Positions 8,096 through 16,016 of a stretch of DNA of 41,721 nucleotides are shown one piece after another (the first letter of the stretch is position 1; each line of letters starts with the position of its first letter). This DNA comes from Planctomycetota bacterium (lineage in GTDB: Bacteria; Planctomycetota; UBA1135). Below the pieces are notes generated by a model. It was not told the DNA's origin and searched no databases. It saw nothing but the letters and a program-made list of their open reading frames with translations. The stretch lies in the NCBI GenBank assembly GCA_021776795.1, contig JAJFFC010000001.1, positions 1-41,721 on the forward strand, written 5' to 3'. Position numbers and translations under genes: made by a program.

Positions 8096-9346
8096 TTATT
8101 CCAAGCGTATCCGCAAGGGCGTGCTAATTCCTCCCCCGCCGAGATCTAACAGCTGAAAACTGAACCAGGCAGAGGAAGTGCCAGCCGGCAGAGGCGGCGT
8201 CACGCCGTCGTAAGTGGCCATTCCGTCGCGATCTGTGGTCATTGGGTACTCCTGGGCAGATGGCCAGTGCAGGCGCACTCCGCCAATCCCGGGTGTGGCT
8301 ACCCCCAAACCACCTTGTCCGCTACGACGGATGGTCTGGACACTTGCCGCGCGTCCACGCATCAGCGAAAACGGCGTCGCATGCTTCAATCGAATCTGAA
8401 ACGGGGTCGAGGGTGCTAAATGAGATAAGTCCGTCGACAATATGGGGTATTGAGGGCACCAATCCTGAGGAAAGCAAAGGGCATCAACCTCAGTTGATAC
8501 CTGAAATTTCCAAGCACCCTCTTCCCAACCATTCAGTGCAAAGCCGCCACCCTGATTGGTGAACACGGTGGCATCGTCGGAGCTCGGGCTTTGGATGGTA
8601 AACAGCAACACCCCTGTATGTGGATGACGGGCCAAAGACTTGAGGTCTCCAAATGCTTGGGAGGACCCCCGGGCCTGTTGCACCCAAACCTGCACCTCTG
8701 CTTCGGTAGCGATGACAGAGGTCAGCCCAGTATTGGGCTGATAACTCAAAATGTCGCCATCTTCTAGTCCGCCATGGAAAGTGCTTTGGGTTCCATCACG
8801 CAAGGAGAACCAATAACTGCCGTCTTCTTGTAGGCAAAGAGCATCGATGTCGATGCCACCACTGGCTAGACCCAAGGCTTGCACCAGAGTGTCTTCATAC
8901 ACCACGGCAAGTGGTTGGCCATAGGAATCGAAGCCGAGAATGTCGCCATCTTTCCAACCAAAGCCATCGCGGTCCATGGAATACAGCAAGTCCAAAAGCG
9001 TGGCACTGTGCCCATCGGCTCTGGGTGGCAAATCTAAAGCATCAATCCCCTGTGGGTAATCTGCCCAAGTATCGCCATCTAGGTCACCCCAGAGAGCTTG
9101 CCATGCTTGTTGCGGAAACTGGATCTTGGCCCAGGGCTCTCCATCTTCCAGGCGAATCAAGCCCTGTGGACCGACGAATGGGTCCTGCCGCAAACGACTA
9201 TCTGCAGAAACGGAGGCTAAGGCGAACACCGGCATGGAACGGGGAGGGCCACCTGCTGCGGATTCCAATCCGATGGCGCCACCACCGGGCACCGATGGAG
9301 AGGTTTGCAAGCAAGCGAGAAGGAGTAAGGACTGGATGGACATCAC
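8096..9346 (-). CDS. Exported beta-rich protein with family-like tail
   Basis: 416 residues with an N-terminal hydrophobic segment (SIQSLLLLACLQTSPSV). The middle contains two related blocks built on DGDIL (GWKDGDILGFDSYG and GLEDGDILSYQPNTG), each followed by a stretch on a property or value, and the calcium-site-like DLDGDTWADYP. The last 100 residues (from FQIRLKHATPFS to GISTPLRIRLE) resemble the shared tail of the other exported proteins, with a DRDGMATYDGVTPPLPAG turn. First gene of a three-gene minus-strand unit; the divergent gene at 9397 starts 50 nt away, so both promoters must lie in that gap. Function unknown. Confidence 0.78.
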   Translation of the reverse strand: MMSIQSLLLLACLQTSPSVPGGGAIGLESAAGGPPRSMPVFALASVSADSRLRQDPFVGPQGLIRLEDGEPWAKIQFPQQAWQALWGDLDGDTWADYPQGIDALDLPPRADGHSATLLDLLYSMDRDGFGWKDGDILGFDSYGQPLAVVYEDTLVQALGLASGGIDIDALCLQEDGSYWFSLRDGTQSTFHGGLEDGDILSYQPNTGLTSVIATEAEVQVWVQQARGSSQAFGDLKSLARHPHTGVLLFTIQSPSSDDATVFTNQGGGFALNGWEEGAWKFQVSTEVDALCFPQDWCPQYPILSTDLSHLAPSTPFQIRLKHATPFSLMRGRAASVQTIRRSGQGGLGVATPGIGGVRLHWPSAQEYPMTTDRDGMATYDGVTPPLPAGTSSAWFSFQLLDLGGGGISTPLRIRLE

Positions 9347-9396
9347 TGCGTAGACGAGTTGCCAAGGGCTTGGACACGCATAGTTATCCTGAACCG

Positions 9397-10173
9397 ATGC
9401 TCATACCTCTCCTGTTGCAACTGGCGCCTTGGCTACCGCCACTGCCAGCCACTTCGCTTGCGGAACCAGAAGATGTCGACCTATTGCAAAGCGTGGTCGC
9501 CGCCACGCCGTGGCCAGCGGAAGATATCGATAATTGGTTTCCAAAATCTCCGGAAGAAAACCAAGCCATGGCAGCCATGGTCAATGACGCAGACTTGACC
9601 ACCCTGCGCTTTCTCGCCTTGGCTGGAGCCGGTGTCGAAGCCTCCAGCCCTTTGGGGCGAGCTCTATTTCGTAGCGGTTGCCAAATGCTGCCTGAGGCCG
9701 AAGCCTTAGCATGCCTGCTCGCCCCAACTGCCCCAGATCAAGAGAGCGCTTTAGCCCTGGCAGACCTCGCCTTGCGCCAAGATCGCAGCTTGCCCGTGCG
9801 TGCGGCGGCATTAGGGCGCCTTCTGGAAGCTGGCTATGCCGGGGCGTGGCCGCTGGCCAAGGCGGTGCTCCTTACCGGAACTGCCCAGGACAATCCTCAA
9901 CTCCCCTATGCCGATTGGGTTCGTGGTGGCCGCTATGAACTGCCGAAGCGCCTGCTGTTGCTTTCGATTCGAGAACTTCTTCCCGCGGAAGAAGCAAAAC
10001 GCGTGAGCTTTGAGCCGAATAGCGCGTGGGCAGAACAAGTGCAGGCAGCAGAGGCCCTGGAAGCCATTGTGGCGCCCTTTCTCAACGCAGCGCCCATCGC
10101 AAGGGAAATCCCCAAAGACGGCCTTAGCGAGCGCCAAATGGCCGCCCTTGAGCTCTTGCAATCAGGCAGCTAA
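9397..10173 (+). CDS. Probable exported helical protein, unknown function
   Basis: 258 residues from the ATG at 9397; the open frame extends upstream but only antisense to the gene at 8096-9346. The first 22 residues (MLIPLLLQLAPWLPPLPATS) are hydrophobic and may be a signal peptide. The remainder is Leu/Ala-rich and helical with repeated LAL-type stretches (RFLALAGAGVEASSPLGRALFR, ALADLALRQDRSLPVRAAALGRLLEAGYAGAW), again suggesting a HEAT-like solenoid similar in style to the product of 6633-8054. Monocistronic, followed by the bidirectional hairpin at 10203-10234. No recognised family. Confidence 0.72.
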   Translation: MLIPLLLQLAPWLPPLPATSLAEPEDVDLLQSVVAATPWPAEDIDNWFPKSPEENQAMAAMVNDADLTTLRFLALAGAGVEASSPLGRALFRSGCQMLPEAEALACLLAPTAPDQESALALADLALRQDRSLPVRAAALGRLLEAGYAGAWPLAKAVLLTGTAQDNPQLPYADWVRGGRYELPKRLLLLSIRELLPAEEAKRVSFEPNSAWAEQVQAAEALEAIVAPFLNAAPIAREIPKDGLSERQMAALELLQSGS

Positions 10174-10202
10174 TCCGCCTCCCCCATCGCCCAAACAAAA
10201 AG

Positions 10203-10234
10203 AACCGCAGAGAGCCCAAGGACTCTCTGCGGTT
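10203..10234. terminator. Bidirectional rho-independent terminator
   Basis: A 12-bp perfect stem (AACCGCAGAGAG with CTCTCTGCGGTT) closes an 8-nt loop between two convergent genes. On the minus strand it is followed by TTCTTTTTGTTTG-like sequence, so it is strongest for the exported-protein gene at 10263-11111; on the plus strand it has TTTT before GGC and can also serve the gene ending at 10173. Confidence 0.9.
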
Positions 10235-10262
10235 TTGGCTCCCCAGATGGGAGCGTTTGCAC

Positions 10263-11111
10263 TTACTGAACGACGACGGACAGTGCGTTCGTGAACAGAG
10301 CGGCGTTCATATCAAAGGCCTGGGTGTACAGCGTCGCGCCAGCTGCGCCGCCAGGAACAGTCGGCGGGAAGGTCGCGGTACCCGTGGCATCGGCGACAAC
10401 CGTGGTCAGGATGTTAATCGGAGCACTGAGGTCTACCGTACCGAAAGGCGTGACGGTTGGACCGGCGCCAGTCAGTGAGTAGAGGAAAGTCACAGGACCG
10501 AAAGGCGTGGCACCAGTGACCGAGAAGGTCGCGGTTTGGCCAGCCACCAGGTTGCTAATGGCGTAGAAAGGACCGCCACCGGCACCAGGGTTGTTGTCCA
10601 CAACCATGTTGTCGACCCACCATTCTTGGGCGAAGTCGCCAAAGAAGTGAACGCTGACTAGCACGCCGGTCATGCCTGCGTAGGCAGACATGTCAACCAC
10701 TGGGGAGTAGGTGTCAAAGTTGTTCAGCGAGGTATCGGTCCAGATCACAGTCCAGGTCACGCCACCATCGGTGGATACTTCCATGGTCGAAACACCATTG
10801 CCTACGGAGCTGGGGTGATTGGCCAGGTACTGCGCCCAGTTGGTCTCTCCATCAAAGTGCAGGTATACCGAGGACAAAGCGCTCAGGTCGAGGGCAGGGG
10901 TCGTCAGGCGGCTATCGGACTGAAGAACCTCGTCTTCATGCCATGCACGGCCAACGGCGGTGTCGTGAATCCAGCCAGTTCCAGCCACGGCAGTGGTCGT
11001 CCAACCGGTCGGAGGCCAAGTGGAGAAGTCCTCAGAAAGGACTGTAATCTGCGCCGAGGCGGCAGAGGCGGTGAGGGCCACCGCAGCAAGGAGAGGGAGG
11101 AAGGTCTTCAT
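10263..11111 (-). CDS. Exported choice-of-anchor J-type protein, single-domain family member
   Basis: 282 residues. Signal peptide MKTFLPLLAAVALTASAASA, cleavage expected before QITVL. One jelly-roll domain (about 20-185) with the cleaved-adhesin-like marks LSEDFSTWPPTGW, a conserved RAWHED-type His/Glu/Asp motif, LTTPALDLSALSSVYLHFDGE, EVSTDGGVTWTV, DMSAYAGMTG and QEWWVDNMVVD. A Gly-rich linker (NNPGAGGG) leads to the family tail (186-282). Unlike its neighbours at 11266 and 13077 it lacks the second beta-domain, so it is a shortened paralog. Own terminator at 10203-10234. The upstream sequence has GATAAT 11 nt before the ATG, a possible -10 box with a very short leader. Binding partner unknown. 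Confidence 0.88.
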   Translation of the reverse strand: MKTFLPLLAAVALTASAASAQITVLSEDFSTWPPTGWTTTAVAGTGWIHDTAVGRAWHEDEVLQSDSRLTTPALDLSALSSVYLHFDGETNWAQYLANHPSSVGNGVSTMEVSTDGGVTWTVIWTDTSLNNFDTYSPVVDMSAYAGMTGVLVSVHFFGDFAQEWWVDNMVVDNNPGAGGGPFYAISNLVAGQTATFSVTGATPFGPVTFLYSLTGAGPTVTPFGTVDLSAPINILTTVVADATGTATFPPTVPGGAAGATLYTQAFDMNAALFTNALSVVVQ

Positions 11112-11200
11112 TACATGAGATTATCCCTCAAATAAGAGCCTTGGCGTGAATTCTGCCCTTTTTTTCGGACAAATTTCATGTACTGCAAAATTTGGCTGTT

Positions 11201-11238
11201 AAAACAAAGAACGACCTCTCCCTTACGGGAAAGGTCGT
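11201..11238 (-). terminator. Rho-independent terminator of the 11266-12708 gene
   Basis: Stem ACGACCT/AGGTCGT (11211-11217 and 11232-11238) with an inner CCC/GGG pairing and a TTAC loop. Read on the minus strand it is followed by TTCTTTGTTTT. It lies 28 nt downstream of the stop. The remaining bases up to 11112 are the upstream region of the next paralog, with a poly-T stretch at 11158-11165 and no other clear structure. Confidence 0.85.
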
Positions 11239-11265
11239 GATGCGGCAGGAAATCCGCCGAATGCT

Positions 11266-12708
11266 TTAGCCAATCACCTCGGCCAAAGAGTTGGTCAAGA
11301 TGCCGGCCGTCAGGTCGACAACCTGGGTGTACAGGGTGACTCCGGTGAGACCACCTGGCACCGTGGGCGACAGGTTGGCATCGCCATTGACATCAGCAGT
11401 CAAGGTGGCCAAAACGTTAATCGGCACGCTCATATCCACCGCACCGTAAATGGTGGAGGTTGGACCTGCGCCGGTCACGGAGTAAGCCAGCAGCATGGTG
11501 CCGAATGGAGTGCCACCGGTGACCGAGAAGGTCGCGGTAGAACCAGCCACCAAGTTGGTGATGGCGTAGTTGAAGGCAACACCCGTACCATCGACATTAA
11601 TGTCATCGATACCGATGCCATCGAGGTCGTTGTAGGGGAAGTTGTCTTCCTGGCCGAACATTAGGTAGAAGTTACCCGTGGTGTCCACCGGGGTAGCGGT
11701 GAGATCCATGTCGACAATGGAGGTCCAGATGCTGTCTACACCGATCAGAAGGTTCCAGGTGGTGCTGACGTCGTACCACTCCACGCCATCCGAGGAGACC
11801 CAAACTTTGTCAAAGTCGTTAGCTTCCTCGCCACCATCATAGGCTTGGAAATCGACATTCATGCCGGACATATTGGAGCCATCGATGCCGAGCACCATGG
11901 CGTTACGCACGTTGTGGTAGTTCGTGGACCCAGGAATCAGACCCATCTCCAAGTTGAACAGGCCGGCAAAAGGCACGGTACAAGGACCAAGGTTGCCGAT
12001 GTTGGCCCAGGCTTCTGGGTCAGCAAGGCCAGTGGCGGCGTCGATGGCGGTCAAGGCCATGTAGCTTGGCACCACACCAGCCGCAGTTTCAAAGTCTTCG
12101 ACAAAAGGTACCGCAGCAAAAGTCGTCGGCAGGTTCACGGCCCAAACCGTTCCAGGAGGAGGTGGCGGGCTCGAGCTGTCATCAACGCGAGCGCTTCCGA
12201 CCCACCACTCCTGGGCAAAGGTACCCGAATAGTGGAAGCCAAGCTGTACGCTGCTCATGCCTGCGTAAGAGGACATGTTGATGTCTGGCGCATAAGTTTC
12301 GCCGTTGACCAAGCTCATGTCATTCCAAATCACCGTCCAAGTCAAGCCGCCGTCTGTGGTGACTTCCACGGTAGAGACGCCATCGCCAAAGCCAGCTGGG
12401 TGGTTCGCCAGATAAACGGCGTAGTTCGTTTCCCCATCGAAGTGCAAGTAGGCGCTGCTGAATGTGGTGAGGTCCATGACCGGGCTGATCAAGGTGTTGT
12501 CGGCAGTGACGCCGGACTCATCTTCGTGCCAGCCGCGGAAGTTGACGGCATCGTGAATCCAGCCTTGGCTAGCAGCGCCGTTGTTATTGACGAGCGTCCA
12601 GCCAGTTGGCGGGAAGGCCGCGAAGTTCTCATCGAGAGCAATATTTTGGGCAGAAAGTGAGGTGGTTGCTAGCGCAATCGCCGCAACAAATGTAGGAATT
12701 CTCTTCAT
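11266..12708 (-). CDS. Exported two-domain jelly-roll protein with family tail
   Basis: 480 residues. Signal peptide MKRIPTFVAAIALATTSLSA. First domain about 21-175 (DENFAAFPPTGWTLV, RGWHEDESG, LISPVMDLTTFSSAYLHFDGE, VEVTTDGGLTWTV, NMSSYAGMSSVQLGFHYSG). A Pro linker (SSSPPPPPG) precedes a second domain, about 188-380 (FVEDFETAAGVVPSYM, YHNVRNAMVLGIDG, NFYLMFGQEDNFPYNDLDGIGIDDINVDG). The last 100 residues are the shared tail (YAITNLVAGSTATFSVTGGTPFG...NSLAEVIG). Middle member of a tandem triplet, flanked by its own terminator and by the MITE upstream. Expected to be secreted or surface-bound; no enzymatic motif seen. Confidence 0.88.
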   Translation of the reverse strand: MKRIPTFVAAIALATTSLSAQNIALDENFAAFPPTGWTLVNNNGAASQGWIHDAVNFRGWHEDESGVTADNTLISPVMDLTTFSSAYLHFDGETNYAVYLANHPAGFGDGVSTVEVTTDGGLTWTVIWNDMSLVNGETYAPDINMSSYAGMSSVQLGFHYSGTFAQEWWVGSARVDDSSSPPPPPGTVWAVNLPTTFAAVPFVEDFETAAGVVPSYMALTAIDAATGLADPEAWANIGNLGPCTVPFAGLFNLEMGLIPGSTNYHNVRNAMVLGIDGSNMSGMNVDFQAYDGGEEANDFDKVWVSSDGVEWYDVSTTWNLLIGVDSIWTSIVDMDLTATPVDTTGNFYLMFGQEDNFPYNDLDGIGIDDINVDGTGVAFNYAITNLVAGSTATFSVTGGTPFGTMLLAYSVTGAGPTSTIYGAVDMSVPINVLATLTADVNGDANLSPTVPGGLTGVTLYTQVVDLTAGILTNSLAEVIG

Positions 12709-12813
12709 GATTTGAGGATGATGGAGGTCAAGTTGAGGACGCAGTGATTTCCCCAGGGAAATAGCCTATCACGGACAGGAGGCGTTTAGCGCAGGAATCA
12801 AGCGGAAATCTAG

Positions 12814-12972
12814 GGAAGCTCTGATTGATTCTGTCGAGCGAAGCTGTGGATGGGAATCGGGAGATTCGAGGCGCGATTCGCAGGCCGTAGCCGCGCTATG
12901 GCCAAGGTGAAGCAACGAAGCGTCTCGTGATTCCGGCCGCAGCGGTGCCGACACGAATCAATCAGAGCTTCC
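12814..12972. mobile_element. Non-autonomous IS5-type MITE (159 bp)
   Basis: The 368-base gap between two exported-protein genes holds this element. Its ends are perfect 18-bp terminal inverted repeats, GGAAGCTCTGATTGATTC at 12814-12831 and its complement at 12955-12972. Both are flanked by CTAG (12810-12813 and 12973-12976), a direct 4-bp target duplication of the YTAR kind that IS5-group transposases make; IS5 itself begins GGAAGG. The inner sequence continues as an imperfect inverted repeat (TGTCG on both arms, GAATC-x-x-GAGA on both arms), so the transcript would fold into one long hairpin. No open frame of significance and no transposase. The autonomous parent, if any, is outside the window. 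Confidence 0.82.
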
Positions 12973-13012
12973 CTAGGCTAATGGAGTATAGCCCAAAAGG
13001 AGGGCGCCAACG

Positions 13013-13047
13013 AAAAAGCGGTCCCTCCCAGCAAAGGGAGGGACCGC
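13013..13047 (-). terminator. Strong rho-independent terminator of the 13077-14522 gene
   Basis: A 12-bp perfect GC-rich stem (GCGGTCCCTCCC with GGGAGGGACCGC) closes a 6-nt loop, and read on the minus strand runs into TTTTT. It begins 30 nt after the stop codon. A second small hairpin GGAGC-TTA-GCTCC lies at 13052-13064. Confidence 0.93.
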
Positions 13048-13076
13048 GGAAGGAGCTTAGCTCCTCAAGGTTGTCC

Positions 13077-14522
13077 TTAGAGGACGGTTTCGGCCAAGGA
13101 GTTGGACAGTGCACTAGCAGTCACGTCCAAGCACTGGGTGTACAGAGTCACACCAGCAGCATTCGCAGGGACGATGGGGCTGAAGCTAGCAGCGCCAGAG
13201 GCGTCGGCACTCATCGAAGACAGAACATTGATCGGAGCACTCATGTCCGCAATACCGTAAGGGGTAGTGGTGGGACCGGAGCCGGTCAAGGAGTAGGCGA
13301 TGAGAACGTTACCGAAGGCGGTAGCACCAGTCACCGAGAAGGTCGCGGTCGAGCCGGCAACCAAGTTGGCGATAGCGTAGGTGAAGCCACCAGAGCCGGT
13401 GTTGTTATCGACTACGATGTCATCGATACCAATGCCGTCCAGGTTGTTGTACGGGAAGTTGTCTTCCTGTTGGAACATCAGGTAGAACTGACCGCTGGTG
13501 TCCACAGGGGTACCAGTGAGATCCATGTCCAAGATCTGTTCCCAGGTGCTGGTTGGGCCAATCAGGCTGCCCCAGTTGCTACTGACGTCGTACCAGTTGG
13601 CACCGTCAGCGGAGACCCAAACGCCATCGGCAGCGTTGCTTTCTTCACCAGCATCGTAGGCCTGGAAGTCCAGGTTGAGAGCGGTGTTGCCAGCGCCATC
13701 GATACCCAGAACCATGGCGTTACGCACGTTGTGGTAGTTGGTGGAAAGTGGGTCGAGGCCCATTTCCAAGTTGAAGGCACCACCGAAAGGCACCAAGCAT
13801 GGAGCCAGTTGGCCCACGTTGCACCAAGCTTCGACATCGACGAGACCAGTGGCGCCATCGACGTTAGTCAGAGCCATGCTGGTAGGAATGGTACCTGCAC
13901 CAGCTTCGAAATCGTTGGTGTAAGGAGCGGCAGCGAAGGTGGTTGGAAGGTTGACGGTCCAGTTGGTGCCTGCAGGAGGAGGACCGACTGGCGAATCATC
14001 GACGAGGATGTTGTCGACCCAGCTCTCGTGGGCGAAGGTACCGAAGTAGTGGAAGCCCAACTGCACGCCAGTCATGCCAGCGTAGGCCGAAAGGTCGACG
14101 TCTGGGTTGTAGGTGTCACCGTTGTTGAGGGCGGTGTCAGTCCACACCGAAGTCCAAGTGAGGCCACCATCGGTGGTCACTTCAACGTTGGTGAAGCCAT
14201 CGCCCAAGCTGGTTGGGTGGTTGGCGAGGTATGCAGCCCAGTTGGTTTCACCACTGAAGTGGAGGTAAGCCGAAGCCAGCAAGGACAAGTCCATGGCTGG
14301 GCTGATCAACGTGTTGTCGACCGTTCCGCCAGAGATGTCCTGGTGCCAAGCACGCAGACCAGCAACGTCGTGTTCCCACTGAGCAAGGCCAGAAAGGTTG
14401 TTATCGACCACGGTCCAGCCAGTAGGCAGGTAGGTCGAGAAGTCCTCAGAGAGGACTGTGGTTTGAGCCGACGCAACGCCGGTCGCAGCGACTGCCGCGA
14501 GGAGAGGGAGGAATTTCTTCAT
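13077..14522 (-). CDS. Exported two-domain jelly-roll protein with family tail
   Basis: 481 residues from the ATG at 14522; an in-frame GTG at 14528 is six bases earlier but the MKKFLPLLAAVAATGVASA signal peptide favours the ATG. Same architecture as the gene at 11266: domain 1 (LSEDFSTYLPTGWTVV, RAWHQDISGG, LISPAMDLSLLASAYLHFSGE, VEVTTDGGLTWTS, DLSAYAGMTGVQLGFHYFG), linker with VGPPPAG, domain 2 (NDFEAGAGTIPTSM, YHNVRNAMVLGIDG, FYLMFQQEDNFPYNNLDGIGIDDIVVD) and the tail ending NSLAETVL. The long plus-strand frame of 552 codons over this gene is its antisense shadow. Function unknown; the high conservation among copies suggests recent duplication. Confidence 0.9.
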   Translation of the reverse strand: MKKFLPLLAAVAATGVASAQTTVLSEDFSTYLPTGWTVVDNNLSGLAQWEHDVAGLRAWHQDISGGTVDNTLISPAMDLSLLASAYLHFSGETNWAAYLANHPTSLGDGFTNVEVTTDGGLTWTSVWTDTALNNGDTYNPDVDLSAYAGMTGVQLGFHYFGTFAHESWVDNILVDDSPVGPPPAGTNWTVNLPTTFAAAPYTNDFEAGAGTIPTSMALTNVDGATGLVDVEAWCNVGQLAPCLVPFGGAFNLEMGLDPLSTNYHNVRNAMVLGIDGAGNTALNLDFQAYDAGEESNAADGVWVSADGANWYDVSSNWGSLIGPTSTWEQILDMDLTGTPVDTSGQFYLMFQQEDNFPYNNLDGIGIDDIVVDNNTGSGGFTYAIANLVAGSTATFSVTGATAFGNVLIAYSLTGSGPTTTPYGIADMSAPINVLSSMSADASGAASFSPIVPANAAGVTLYTQCLDVTASALSNSLAETVL

Positions 14523-14596
14523 GTTCACAAAAGGATTAAGGGGGTGTCGGCTAAAAGAGAACTTCTAGGCGACGCTTCAGCTTAACCCACTTTTGC

Positions 14597-14621
14597 CCTC
14601 GACACGACTGATTAGTCGAGG
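14597..14621. other. Hairpin in the upstream region of the 13077-14522 gene
   Basis: CCTCGAC (14597-14603) pairs with GTCGAGG (14615-14621) around an 11-nt loop. It lies about 75 nt upstream of the start codon and lacks a T-run, so it is more likely an operator or 5' leader structure than a terminator. Significance uncertain. Confidence 0.4.
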
Positions 14622-14661
14622 AATTGCTAAAAAATCCGGTTACCCCACTCTGGAGAACCAG

Positions 14662-14684
14662 AAAAAAACAGACTTAATGGTCTG
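14662..14684 (-). terminator. Rho-independent terminator of asnS
   Basis: Read on the minus strand, a short CAGAC-CATTAA-GTCTG hairpin beginning 3 nt after the asnS stop is followed by seven T residues. The stem is only 5 bp, but the T-run is uninterrupted. Confidence 0.7.
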
Positions 14685-14687
14685 ATA

Positions 14688-15983
14688 TCAAGGGCTCAGG
14701 CGACCGATGGTGCGCGGAAAGGGAATGCACTCGCGCACATGTTCCACGCCAGAAAGCCAGCTAACAGTGCGTTCAAGGCCAATCCCGAAGCCACCATGGG
14801 GCACAGAACCGTACTTGCGCAAATCGAGGTACCACTGAAAGGCTTCGATTGGCAACTCGTGCTCCTGAATTCGCTGTAGGAGGACATCGTGATCATCTTC
14901 ACGAACCGCTCCTCCCACGATCTCCCCCGCCGTGGGCGCAATGATGTCCACTCCCAAGGCGCGGCCATGACCGTCTTGCTTCATATAGAAGGCCTTCACC
15001 GCGGCCGGCCAATGGGTGACCATGACTGGACAGCCAAAGTGCTCGCCAAGCATGGTTTCATCCGGGGCACCGAGATCATCGCCTGGTCGGAACTGTGACT
15101 CGTACTTGCCCTCGGCCTGCCAAGCCATGAGCATGTCGGCAGTCTCGTCGTAAGTGAGTCGGGGAAACTCTCGGTCCCACGAGGCCAGTAGCTCGGGATC
15201 GCGCTCGAGGTCTTCAAGGTCACCGCGGTGATGGCTCAATAGCTGGCGAATGGTGTGGCGCAGCATGCCCTCGGCCAAATCACAGACCTGGTCAAGATCG
15301 GCGTAGGCGATTTCGGGCTCCAACATCCAGAACTCCGTGAGGTGGCGGCGAGTCTTGGATTTCTCGGCACGGAAGGTGGGACCAAAGCAATACACCCGAC
15401 CCAAGGCCATCGCGCTGGCCTCGGCGTAGAGCTGGCCCGACTGAGTCAGATAGGCCATCTGGTCGAAATACTTGGTTTCGAACAGAGTGGAGGTCCCCTC
15501 GCAGGCGTTTGGCGTGAAAATCGGCGAATCTACGCAAAAGAAGCCTTCCCCATCTAAGTAGTTGCGGAATGACTGCTGAATGCGGTGGCGCAGGCGCATC
15601 AAGGCCATCTGGCGCTTGCTGCGCAGCCAGAGGTGGCGGTGGTCCATGAGGAATCCCGGTCCGTGCTTCTTGGGGGTAATCGGGTAATCCACAGCGATTT
15701 GACCAACCTGAAGCGAACTTACCTTGAGCTCGGACCCGCCTGGTGCGCGCTCATCGAGCTTGACCGTGCCGCATATCTCGACGGAGCTCTCTTGGGTCAG
15801 GGCCTTCGCGGCCTCGAAGTCTTCTTCGGAGACACTGTTCTTGGCGACCACGCATTGGCAAATGCCACTGCCATCACGCAGCAGCAAAAACAACAGTTTG
15901 CCTTTGCCGCGCTTGTTGTAGAGCCAACCTTGAAGTTTGACTTCTTCGCCATCATGGGAAGATAGGGTGTCGATGCGGACCAT
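14688..15983 (-). CDS. asnS: Asparaginyl-tRNA synthetase
   Basis: 431 residues, typical for bacterial AsnRS, a cytoplasmic class IIb enzyme that charges tRNA-Asn. The N-terminal OB-fold anticodon-binding domain spans about 1-105 (VKLQGWLYNKRGKGKLLFLLLRDG). The catalytic domain shows TPNACEGTSTLFET, motif 2 FRAEKSKTRRHLTEFWMLEPE and motif 3 GGFGIGLERTVSWLSG near the C-terminus. AsnRS rather than AspRS is indicated by NACEG-x-STLF and by the lack of the bacterial AspRS GAD insertion. A single-gene unit with a terminator at 14662; the upstream gene at 16017 runs the same way 33 nt away and could be co-transcribed. Confidence 0.96.
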   Translation of the reverse strand: MVRIDTLSSHDGEEVKLQGWLYNKRGKGKLLFLLLRDGSGICQCVVAKNSVSEEDFEAAKALTQESSVEICGTVKLDERAPGGSELKVSSLQVGQIAVDYPITPKKHGPGFLMDHRHLWLRSKRQMALMRLRHRIQQSFRNYLDGEGFFCVDSPIFTPNACEGTSTLFETKYFDQMAYLTQSGQLYAEASAMALGRVYCFGPTFRAEKSKTRRHLTEFWMLEPEIAYADLDQVCDLAEGMLRHTIRQLLSHHRGDLEDLERDPELLASWDREFPRLTYDETADMLMAWQAEGKYESQFRPGDDLGAPDETMLGEHFGCPVMVTHWPAAVKAFYMKQDGHGRALGVDIIAPTAGEIVGGAVREDDHDVLLQRIQEHELPIEAFQWYLDLRKYGSVPHGGFGIGLERTVSWLSGVEHVRECIPFPRTIGRLSP

Positions 15984-16016
15984 CGTCTAGGTGCTAATGG
16001 GCAGAACGGGAATGGT

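Noticed and set aside
11845..12660. 271-codon plus-strand frame
   Set aside because: Shadow of the exported-protein gene at 11266-12708.
12927..14585. 552-codon plus-strand frame
   Set aside because: Antisense to the exported protein at 13077-14522, which has a signal peptide, family domains and a terminator; the plus frame shows biased, non-protein-like composition.
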